The notes beneath the pieces are model-generated. The model saw only the letters and a list, made by a program, of their open reading frames with translations. It did no database searches and had not been told where the DNA came from. Shown one piece after another: positions 40,973 to 48,467 of a stretch of 64,000 nucleotides of DNA; within the stretch, counting starts at the first letter, position 1; each line of letters begins with the position of its first letter. The stretch is from positions 1 through 64,000 of the forward strand of contig CAWENX010000016.1 of assembly GCA_963810555.1 (NCBI GenBank), written 5' to 3'. The position numbers and the translations under genes are program-made. The DNA is from G963677325 sp963810555 (GTDB lineage: Bacteria; Bacteroidota; Bacteroidia; Bacteroidales; Prolixibacteraceae).

Positions 40973-42244
40973 TTAAGGCACAAACGTCCACAAATCATTT
41001 AAAAGGATTCCGTTCTGGACGTAACCTGTGGCCATATAACCGAGGTTATCCATTACATAGCTTACCGGATTGGATCGGGCTGTAACTTCGTACTTCAACG
41101 GAACCGAAAGGATCCATGAATCGGCAATCGCATCATATCCATAAAAATCATTGTAATCGTATAGTATATCACGTCCAAAGCCCAGATAAACCTTGTCATT
41201 GAAAATCATGCTTGTGACACCCCATCTTTCATGACTTGGGAAATCGGAAACCCGCGTCCAGAAATCCAGGGTTTTATCATATTTCCATAAATCTTTTTGC
41301 GGCGTTACAGAAGATGACAACCCTGTGCCTAAATAACCCCAATTCCCGGTTGAAAATGATACGGCATGTGATCTTTTATCTCCGGCAAAATCAGCTTTTT
41401 TAGTCCAGGTATTTGCTGAAGGATCGTACATCCACATGTCAGAAAGATAATCATAACCATTGCCATACGAACCTGTACCTACAAAAGCGGTCCCGTCTAT
41501 CACAAAAGAAACTGCACCGTAACGGCCAGTACCCGGAAAATCCGCCTTCCTCAGCCATGTATCGTCAACGGGAGAATACTCCCACAAATCATTTCCATTG
41601 GTATCGGAATTATTTAGGCCAAGACATACATAACCTTTCCCGTTAATCACAAAAGATGTTGCCGAATAACTTCCAACACCAGGGTAATCGGCCTTTTTTG
41701 TCCAGTTATCTGTTTGTGGATCGTATTCCCAGAAATCATAAACTCTCGTTCCATCAGAAATCTGTCCTAATCCCAGATACAACTTATCGTTGATTGCAAA
41801 TCCAACAGCATCGTATCTTCCTGGAGCACTCATAGGTTTCTTTGCAGTCCAGATATTATGTAACGGGATCAGGGTTGTAAAAACTGACTCTTTGCTGTAT
41901 CCAATTCCTTCCGAATTTATAGCGTAAGCCCTGATATAATAAGTAATATTTGGTTCAAGCCCTGAAATAGAGGCTGAAAAATTGTTATGGGTATAAGAAT
42001 AAGATAATTTATCTCCCTCGATAGTCGGCCTGGGGCTTGTGCTCCAGCATATTCCACATTCTATAATGTTCGAGCTTCCGATATCCAGAATTTCTCCGGT
42101 GGAAAATGCTGTCGTTTCTGTTATATCTGTAACTGAACCAAGATTAACAATAGGGACCTCGGGAGAATTCTTTGTACAGGCAGCAAAAATAAGAAAACCC
42201 CAAAAAGCAGAAATTGCCATTTCAATCAGGATTCTGATTTTCAT
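40973..42244 (-). CDS. Kelch beta-propeller lipoprotein with FN3-like domain
   Basis: 423 residues. Lipoprotein leader (FWGFLIFAAC), one fibronectin-like domain (about 35-125: ECGICWSTSPRPT, YYIRAYAINSEGIGYS), then six or so Kelch repeats (about 50 residues each; signature DLWEYSPVDDTW, DMWMYDPSANTW, DLWKYDKTLDFW). It is a surface or periplasmic binding scaffold, common in Bacteroidota, with no catalytic residues visible. Confidence 0.85.
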   Translation of the reverse strand: MKIRILIEMAISAFWGFLIFAACTKNSPEVPIVNLGSVTDITETTAFSTGEILDIGSSNIIECGICWSTSPRPTIEGDKLSYSYTHNNFSASISGLEPNITYYIRAYAINSEGIGYSKESVFTTLIPLHNIWTAKKPMSAPGRYDAVGFAINDKLYLGLGQISDGTRVYDFWEYDPQTDNWTKKADYPGVGSYSATSFVINGKGYVCLGLNNSDTNGNDLWEYSPVDDTWLRKADFPGTGRYGAVSFVIDGTAFVGTGSYGNGYDYLSDMWMYDPSANTWTKKADFAGDKRSHAVSFSTGNWGYLGTGLSSSVTPQKDLWKYDKTLDFWTRVSDFPSHERWGVTSMIFNDKVYLGFGRDILYDYNDFYGYDAIADSWILSVPLKYEVTARSNPVSYVMDNLGYMATGYVQNGILLNDLWTFVP

Positions 42245-42535
42245 AACTTGATTACTTAATTAGGTTAATACAAACATAACAAACAGATTTATCATTTTCA
42301 AGGATATCTTTATTTTTGTTTAAAAAATTTATTTATTTCGGATTAACAGGTATTTATTATAAGTTTATATACTTATATTAAGTTATTTTCACCCGATTTT
42401 TCTATAATCTCATTCTTAACCTGAGACTAATTCTAAATTTGTAAAAGCAAAGATTCAACCGAAATCTTATATCGGTAATCCTCCAACTTCAATTTTGATT
42501 GTACCTTTGCTGCCGGATCAGAGCGCTGTAACTGA
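42245..42535. other. Divergent AT-rich spacer
   Basis: 291 bp between the Kelch gene and queE. It holds only the queE -7 box (42502-42509) and AT-rich sequence. Confidence 0.45.
42502..42509 (+). promoter_or_regulatory. -7 box upstream of queE
   Basis: TACCTTTG fits TAnnTTTG, 27 bp before the ATG. No -33 TTTG at the right distance. Confidence 0.5.
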
Positions 42536-43294
42536 ATGAGCAAAATAATTATTGAGGCAAATCCAACATTTCGAAGGGTAGTTTCTGAAAAAGACCGCAG
42601 TCTTGATGTTGCTGAATTTTTCTGTGATACCATCCAGGGAGAGAACTTTATAGGATGGCCTTCGGCTTTCCTTAGAGTTCAGCATTGCACTCTGAACTGC
42701 TCCTTTTGCGATACGAAAGAAGCTTGGAGATGTGGCAATCCTTATTCATTTGATGAAATCTTCGAAATGATGGAGAAGTCAGACCTGATCAGAAAATTCA
42801 CTGAGGGCCAGCATCTTGTGATTACCGGAGGGTCCCCCCTCCTTCAGCAGGATAAGTTAATTTCGATTCTCAAAGAATTTATTCAAAGGTATGGTTTCAA
42901 ACCTTTTATTGAAATTGAAAACGAATGTACTCTTCTTCCTGATCAGATGTTGATTGATTTGACAGACTGCTGGAATAATTCTCCCAAAACAGCCAATTCG
43001 GGAGTCAGGCGTGAAATAAGATATAAACCTGAAATAATCAGCAAACTGGCATCATTAAAGAATTCGTGGTTTAAGTTTGTGGTTTCCCGTGAAGAGGATT
43101 GGAATGAAATAAAGAGTGACTTTCTTGATACGGCTTTAATAAAAAAGAGCCAGGTTGTTTTAATGCCATTAGGCTGCACAAGGGAAGAACTTATAAGGAA
43201 CAGAGAACCAGTTTTAGAAATAGCTATCAGGGAAAATGTTCGTTATTCCACACGGGAGCATATAGTTCTCTGGAACAATAAGACCGGGGTATAG
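42536..43294 (+). CDS. queE: 7-carboxy-7-deazaguanine synthase-like radical SAM protein
   Basis: 252 residues. Radical SAM cluster C51-x3-C55-x2-C58 (CTLNCSFCDT), preceded by the QueE-type FFCDTIQGENFIGWPSAFLR, which matches the family's xSIQGEGxxxGxPxxFIR signature. VITGGSPLLQ is the GGEP-equivalent strand with Ser in place of Glu. QueE rearranges carboxytetrahydropterin to 7-carboxy-7-deazaguanine for queuosine. Slightly longer than E. coli QueE. No queC, queD or queF gene is adjacent, so the role in queuosine is inferred from family alone. Confidence 0.8.
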   Translation: MSKIIIEANPTFRRVVSEKDRSLDVAEFFCDTIQGENFIGWPSAFLRVQHCTLNCSFCDTKEAWRCGNPYSFDEIFEMMEKSDLIRKFTEGQHLVITGGSPLLQQDKLISILKEFIQRYGFKPFIEIENECTLLPDQMLIDLTDCWNNSPKTANSGVRREIRYKPEIISKLASLKNSWFKFVVSREEDWNEIKSDFLDTALIKKSQVVLMPLGCTREELIRNREPVLEIAIRENVRYSTREHIVLWNNKTGV

Positions 43295-43442
43295 CATTTA
43301 ATTCAGTAATTAGTAATCCGCGATTATATAAAGCTATTATCGTCAAAAATCAAAGTCACAGAGACTGTACAAAGTAACAATAATAATATTTACATAGATA
43401 TGAGGATTTTTATATCCATTAAATTCTATAACCTGTAATAAT

Positions 43443-44381
43443 CTAATGCAAAGAGCCAAGGGCCAGAAGTCCGTAAAATGTATATTCTATATCGGTTTCG
43501 TAATCAGCTAAAGTTGCCCGGAAACCTCCTTTTAAATAAAGACTGTCAATAAATGAAAGACAGTCCGGCTTGATTATTCTCAAATCGGCATTTATAAAGT
43601 CCAGGGCATATAAGGCCACACCGGTTGAGAGCATATCTTCATATGGTGCATTGGGAAGGGCTTTAAATCCGCCGTGACTTCCGATGAAGGATTTTAATTC
43701 CTCCTCAAAAGCAGGGAGACGGGAGACGGGAGACGGGAGAACGGAGATCGGAGAACGGAGAACGGAAGAGCAAGATTTGACATGATTGCCGGATAATTCG
43801 GAAAGAATGGCATTTGCAGCGATGACAGGGCAGGGGAGAAGTTTCTGACTCTCAGATCCGTGGTATAATTTTATCAGTTTGTTAAGAGCCAAATAATCTT
43901 CAAGATAATGAAGGGCAAGGAAACCCATAAAGTTTTGGTAATCTTTCTGATTATCCTTTACATTGTTAAGTTCTGATGTTATCTGTCTGCCAAGCTCCAA
44001 AGTCATGTTATCAGAACCAAAAGTTTTCGCATAAAGAATTGAAATACAATAAAGATTTACCCCGGAAAGATTTTGACCGGTAATTTGTGCCTTAATATAA
44101 TTTTTAAAAGATATGGTATTGATATCGACCGAGAAAGCTTCTGCCAAAATATATCCGAATAAGGAGTAATAAATATCAGTTTTTTCGCTTCTGTTTGCAA
44201 AACCTCCTTCGGATGTCTGTTTTTCTTTTATGAAAGCAGATATTTCTTCAGCCATTTCAGGATCGAGAAGGTCAATTGATTTTTTTAAAACCGATTCAAT
44301 TGATTTTGCTTCAGTTTTTTTTAAAAGCGAGTCAGCGGCAAGCCTAAATATATTCCTTGAAAATCTTACCCAGAATTTCAT
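43443..44381 (-). CDS. Terpenoid-cyclase/prenyltransferase-fold protein
   Basis: 312 residues of alpha-alpha toroid repeats as in squalene cyclases and protein prenyltransferase beta subunits: EGGFANRSEKTDIYYSLFGY, HGGFKALPNAPYEDMLSTG, KGGFRATLADYETDIEYTFY. Only about five to six repeats, and no DxDD cyclase motif was found; acidic DIEYTF/EDML positions could bind a diphosphate or metal. An in-frame 7-bp repeat array (43717-43765) encodes a foreign-looking linker (SVLRSPISVLPSPVSRLP). The 5' end overlaps the DUF116-polyprenyl synthase gene by 38 bp, so the two products are translationally coupled and probably act on the same isoprenoid. Confidence 0.75.
   Translation of the reverse strand: MKFWVRFSRNIFRLAADSLLKKTEAKSIESVLKKSIDLLDPEMAEEISAFIKEKQTSEGGFANRSEKTDIYYSLFGYILAEAFSVDINTISFKNYIKAQITGQNLSGVNLYCISILYAKTFGSDNMTLELGRQITSELNNVKDNQKDYQNFMGFLALHYLEDYLALNKLIKLYHGSESQKLLPCPVIAANAILSELSGNHVKSCSSVLRSPISVLPSPVSRLPAFEEELKSFIGSHGGFKALPNAPYEDMLSTGVALYALDFINADLRIIKPDCLSFIDSLYLKGGFRATLADYETDIEYTFYGLLALGSLH
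43717..43765 (+). repeat. 7-bp tandem repeat inside terpenoid-fold gene
   Basis: Seven 7-bp units (AGACGGG x3, AGAACGG, AGATCGG, AGAACGG x2) on the strand opposite to the gene. Same family as 7724-7831 and 22171-22240; reading frame preserved. Confidence 0.9.
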
Positions 44382-45930
44382 TCAAAGCAAGTTTTAATCC
44401 CAGATGCCTAAAGTTTTCCAGACAACTTTTTGCGTCATTAAGATATTGGGCCAGCAATGATTCGGTTTCTTTCAGTATTTCATAACGGTCGATCATCTCC
44501 AATATTATATGACCCGGTCCATCTTTTAATGCAGAAAGCAACTGATCTCTTTCCGGTTTGGGCAGTTTTTCATTCAGCAAGGAAAGCAATACCGAAAATT
44601 TACGGATTTCAATATCACCATTATTCCCGTGATAATCTGAAATATCATCTTTTATCTGGTAAGCTATCCCGATGAAACGACTGAACCGGTTCAGTAAATT
44701 TAAGGCCGCACTGTCTGCCCTGCCTATGGTGGCTCCAAGCAGAAGAGAAACACGAAAAGCTGCAGCTGTTTTATTTTCAAATACTTCCAGCATATCCTTC
44801 AGCGAAAGTATTTCTCCTTCACGAATGGCAATGAGCTCTTTTCCCTGCCCAAGAGTAAGATCAGAATGCCCCTGTGATATGATTTTAATGCTTTCACGAA
44901 TAATATCATTTGGCAAATCACTTTCAACAATGAGCCTGTAACCCTGGCCAATTAAAAAGTCACCGGCATTGATGGCAATGGGAACTCCATGTTTGGCATG
45001 GATGGTATCACGGCCATAACGCATATCATCATTGTCCTCGATATCATCATGAATCAGGGAAGCTTTATGAAAACATTCAACAGATAAAGCCAGCCGGTTT
45101 AACAGGACAGGATCAGGTTCTTTAGTAAAAGCTTCATAAGCCAGGACAGCAATAAACGGCCTTAGTCTCTGGCCTCCTGAAAGAAGTGATTCCATGGCAA
45201 TTTTCTCTGTCCCGGTTCCGTCAGGACCCATGAGCCTGGTAATCTGCTCTTCGCCAAAAATGGATGAGGTCTTGTTTCTCAGATAGTTCAGATTCAGCAG
45301 GTGAATATCCGGATCTTCTCGAAAATAATAGATTTCTTCTTTTATCCATTCGTCATCTGCCAGGGTTGCAGTACAACCGTTGTTTATCAGAGGAATTCCG
45401 ATGCCCGGGATCGAATATTTTGTCACCGAGGCAAACATTTTTTGTAAAACTTCCATGCAACCGACGCCGATCACTGCATCGACTTTACCGCTTTCAATAA
45501 GTCTCTTGGTAATGGTGGTTCCTTCTGTAACGAGGGCTACATATCCAAGATTTTCAGCTTCCCTTAGGAATCCTGAAATACTGCAGCTGCCGCACTCTGC
45601 ACACAGGAGCCCCAATTCATCCTGTTCCGCTTTGCATAAATGAGGATTTCTTAAACATTGAGGAAGCAGCATGATACGGCGGTTATAAGGAATGGCTCCC
45701 ACGACAGGCCTCCAGATGAAATTGCCGAGGCAGACCATAATAAATGCACGATATCTTTCTTCCCATCCTTTGGTTTCGATAAGTTTATTGGCAAAATCAT
45801 AAAGCATTTCAAAGGAAACAGGAGGGATGACTTTGTTTCCGTTAAAAAATATTTCGACTCCTTTTCTTATTTCGTCCCTTTTTATCTTTTTCGTAGGGAA
45901 CATCAAGTGCGATATATCAGGTTTAATCAT
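44344..45930 (-). CDS. DUF116 - polyprenyl synthase fusion
   Basis: 528 residues from the ATG at 45930; a GTG at 45984 is less likely since it overlaps the preceding gene. Residues about 1-225 form a DUF116 domain with cysteines at 92, 99, 110, 113 and 116 (LLCAECGSCSIS), likely a metal site. Residues about 235-528 are a trans-isoprenyl diphosphate synthase: first Asp-rich motif DDIED at 295-299 with RYGRDTIHAKHG, and second motif DDISD at 428-432. The product chain length cannot be read. Fusion of DUF116 to a prenyl synthase, next to radical SAM and terpenoid-fold genes, suggests a dedicated isoprenoid pathway. Confidence 0.82.
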   Translation of the reverse strand: MIKPDISHLMFPTKKIKRDEIRKGVEIFFNGNKVIPPVSFEMLYDFANKLIETKGWEERYRAFIMVCLGNFIWRPVVGAIPYNRRIMLLPQCLRNPHLCKAEQDELGLLCAECGSCSISGFLREAENLGYVALVTEGTTITKRLIESGKVDAVIGVGCMEVLQKMFASVTKYSIPGIGIPLINNGCTATLADDEWIKEEIYYFREDPDIHLLNLNYLRNKTSSIFGEEQITRLMGPDGTGTEKIAMESLLSGGQRLRPFIAVLAYEAFTKEPDPVLLNRLALSVECFHKASLIHDDIEDNDDMRYGRDTIHAKHGVPIAINAGDFLIGQGYRLIVESDLPNDIIRESIKIISQGHSDLTLGQGKELIAIREGEILSLKDMLEVFENKTAAAFRVSLLLGATIGRADSAALNLLNRFSRFIGIAYQIKDDISDYHGNNGDIEIRKFSVLLSLLNEKLPKPERDQLLSALKDGPGHIILEMIDRYEILKETESLLAQYLNDAKSCLENFRHLGLKLALNEILGKIFKEYI

Positions 45931-45952
45931 CTTCTGTTTTTCAGAATTAAAT

Positions 45953-47136
45953 TTATCCGTAAGCCCCAAAGCCAAAAAAGGCACGTTTCTTTGCTATTCT
46001 GTACAACCGGTTTTTTTCCGGAATTTTGGGACAGCTTCCGTGACTTGGGATAACAGGAGCATTGGCCAATTGTACTTCCATATATTTCCGGTTTGAAGTG
46101 TTCATGGCATTATGACTATCGGCAAATTGCACTGCAGCCATTTCGGATCTTCCATTAAGATACAGCCTTTTGTTTTTATTTTTATTTCTTATCTGAAATC
46201 TTTCAGGAAAAGGGATTTATTATAAAGCCTCTTCAAATCCGTATCTCCATTCACATGGTCGCCTGAAAACTGTACAACGGGACAAGGTTCGATATCTCCC
46301 GAGGGATTGATATGATGGCTTAAACCTTCTGCAGCGGGACAGAACGGTTCTCCGTCAGCATCCCAGTATGAATCGATCAGAATGATCGGGAACTTTGATC
46401 TTCCTTCGACCATGAAACGCCTTAACCGGTAAATTTCATCCGCCGAAAGTGCTAATTCATAATGTGGATTCGCTCCTGATGGCCTGTAAATGTAATACCA
46501 AAGGTAAACGACTCCTTTGTCATGAAGGAGCTGAATGAAATCTTCCGAAAGGGCAAGTTCAAAGTTCGATTTACAGACACTCATGGCAACACCTGTTATC
46601 AGCCTGTGACTGGCGGCTGTGTCAATTGCTTTGACGGTTCGCTGATAAATATGGTTGCCGCCGCGCCGCACATCAGCAATAATTTCATTACCTTCTAAAC
46701 TGATCAAGGGAGTTACATTGGCACACTTCCGAAGTTCTTCGGCAAATTTATCATTCAGAAGGATTCCGTTTGTGAACAGCATAAAGTAGCAATCAGGATG
46801 AGATTTGAAGATTTGGAACAAATCCTTATACATAAGGGGTTCTCCTCCAAGTATGCCGAAAAAATAAGATCCGTATCGCTTACTGTCTTCAATTATTTTA
46901 TTTACTTGAATTAAATCAAGGCTGTCAGTCTTATCGCCTTTTGTAACCCAGCATCCCTGGCAGGCAAGGTTACAGTCGTTGGTAATTGAAATAAACTGAA
47001 ATGCAGGGAATAAATCCCCTTTTTTCTTTCGCTTCTGGAATTTATTAAATCCGGTAATGCCTTTCCATCCGAAATTGTAAATAAACTTCCAGAGACATTT
47101 GCGGTCGCTTTTCAGCAGGTTTTTTATTATCGACAT
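45953..47136 (-). CDS. Radical SAM/SPASM-like enzyme, broken C-terminus
   Basis: Radical SAM motif C55-x3-C59-x2-C62 (CNLACQGCW), GILGGEPLM as GGE motif, and a SPASM-like segment (FCPAAEGLSHHINPSGDIEPCP). The continuous frame ends at 46189 after FLKDFR, but the same frame goes on past that TAA with TKGCILMEDPKWL. A shift near 46130 then joins QFADSHNAM..PEKNRLYRIAKKRAFFGFGAYG, ending at 45953. The original protein was therefore about 390 residues, and the stop plus frameshift are defects or errors. Chemistry unknown; HpnH-type radical SAM enzymes that modify isoprenoids are one model. It follows the ferredoxin gene by 11 bp. Confidence 0.75.
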
Positions 47137-47147
47137 AATAGCTTTCT

Positions 47148-47738
47148 TTACTTACGATCCCTTTCATTAAGGGCTTTTTCCCTCTCAAGCAAAGCATTTT
47201 GCATCTCGCTGTGCCTGATAATGGATTGACGTTTCAATTTACGCTTCTCCAGTGAATGGTAAATATCGCTTCCCAATATGGTATTTATATCCTGTTGCTG
47301 GCGCTGTTGTTCTTTAATTTCGTCAAATGAATCGGCGCCGGCTATTGCTCCTCCGTGTTCATATTTTGGAAATACGATAGCAGTCTCAGGACAAATACGT
47401 CCGCAGGCAGGACAATTTTCTTTACACCCTGCCGGATTCACAACGATTACCTTTCCGTTTTTCTTTTCATACACACCGAAAAGACAAAAATCGGCACACT
47501 GACCGCATGAAGAACAACGGGTATAGTCAATGACCGGATACCAGGAAGACCAATCAGGATCGCTTATTACATGAACTGAAGATGATGTGCTGATGTGCTG
47601 ATGTGCTGAAGGGGCGTTTAATATATCTCTGTCTGAGAATTTATCTATTTGTTCAAATATTGTTTTGTTGTCAGCTTCCCTGAAATTTAAAAAAGTAAAT
47701 GACTTTGATTCTGTGTCTGCTCCGCTCTCATTCAGCAA
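47148..47738 (-). CDS. Two-cluster ferredoxin-like protein with coiled tail
   Basis: 196 residues. First [4Fe-4S] motif CSSCGQCADFC; second region CKENCPACGRICP. It then has a charged, Gln-rich helical tail (EQQRQQQDINTIL; LEREKALNERDRK) that could dock a partner. The segment SAHQHISTSS is encoded by an 8-bp repeat (47587-47610) inserted in frame. A dedicated electron donor for the radical SAM enzyme encoded 11 bp downstream is the simplest role. The 5' end overlaps the small CxC protein gene by 11 bp. Confidence 0.8.
   Translation of the reverse strand: MLNESGADTESKSFTFLNFREADNKTIFEQIDKFSDRDILNAPSAHQHISTSSSVHVISDPDWSSWYPVIDYTRCSSCGQCADFCLFGVYEKKNGKVIVVNPAGCKENCPACGRICPETAIVFPKYEHGGAIAGADSFDEIKEQQRQQQDINTILGSDIYHSLEKRKLKRQSIIRHSEMQNALLEREKALNERDRK
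47587..47610 (-). repeat. 8-bp tandem repeat inside ferredoxin-like gene
   Basis: Three units GTGCTGAT/GTGCTGAA. Reverse complement of the ATCAGCAC array at 48218-48281. Confidence 0.8.
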
Positions 47739-47958
47739 GAAGTTTTACCGCCCTGGGGTAACAGGCGATCATCATTATTTCATCATAATCCTCAATAATT
47801 TCATGTACTTTATCTTTTTGTGTTGCACAGATTCCGCAAAAATCAGATAGTTGAACAAAAGGAATCTCTTGTTTAATCATATACGATGAGATCTCTTCAA
47901 GTCGTCCCGGTTCAACAACTTTACCTTTGCAGTTACAGAATATAATCCTTTTGTTCAT
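47728..47958 (-). CDS. Small HdrA-N-terminus-like Cys protein
   Basis: 76 residues. Cysteines in FCNCKGKVV, DFCGICATQ and IACYPRA form a CxC..CxxC..C pattern recalling the N-terminal Fe-S segment of HdrA-type proteins. It is the first gene of the operon that runs to 43443. A scaffold or electron-transfer role is inferred from cysteines and context only. Confidence 0.65.
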   Translation of the reverse strand: MNKRIIFCNCKGKVVEPGRLEEISSYMIKQEIPFVQLSDFCGICATQKDKVHEIIEDYDEIMMIACYPRAVKLLAE

Positions 47959-48467
47959 AAACTCACAGACTCAATCGTTCTTTAAGCAGGAGGTTATCCC
48001 TTTACCTTATCTTATCAATTATCAAGAAGGAACAAAGATATGTGTTAAGCAGATAAAAACAAGACTTAGTATTATAAAAGGGCAAAGGGCAGAGGGAGGA
48101 CGGGAGACGGGAGACCGGAGAAGGGAGAACGGGACAGAGGCCAGAGGGCAGAGTTTGATATGCTGATTAGTTGATCCCGAAGGTTCGGGACAAGCAGTGC
48201 TAATGTGGGGATTTTTCATCAGCACATTAGCACATCAGCACATCAGCACATCAGCACATCAGCACATCAGCACATTAGCACATCAAACTCCACTCTTTGC
48301 CCTAAAAATGTTTATTTTGTTACATAGATATGAAAAAATGGGGGGTGCATTGTTAAATTAATATGAAATTATTAAAAAACACCTCAAAAAAATAAGGGGA
48401 ATAGATAAAAAAAGTACTTTAGCAGAAAAATTGCAATAATAAATTTAATCTTAAAAATCCAACATCT
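47959..48467. other. Divergent intergenic region with two tandem-repeat families
   Basis: 509 bp, no gene. It contains a 7-bp repeat array (about 48093-48134, AGACGGG family) and an 8-bp array of eight ATCAGCAC units (48218-48281), i.e. both families that elsewhere sit inside genes. The promoters of the Fe-S/isoprenoid operon (minus) and of the glutamine synthetase (plus) must lie at its two ends. Confidence 0.7.
48218..48281 (+). repeat. 8-bp tandem array, eight units (ATCAGCAC)
   Basis: Units at exact 8-bp spacing; two read ATTAGCAC. No spacers, hence not a CRISPR. Confidence 0.9.

Noticed and set aside
45658..46053. 131-codon frame antisense to the DUF116 domain
   Set aside because: Shadow of the DUF116-polyprenyl synthase gene.
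45953..46141. 62-residue frame between radical SAM and polyprenyl synthase genes, first read as a RiPP-like precursor peptide
   Set aside because: The residues IPEKNRLYRIAKKRAFFGFGAYG (given as key residues RLYRIAKK and FFGFGAYG) are the expected C-terminal tail of the radical SAM protein reached after a frameshift.
48218..48281. Regular short repeats resembling a CRISPR array
   Set aside because: Units are 8 bp with no spacers, and no cas gene is present.
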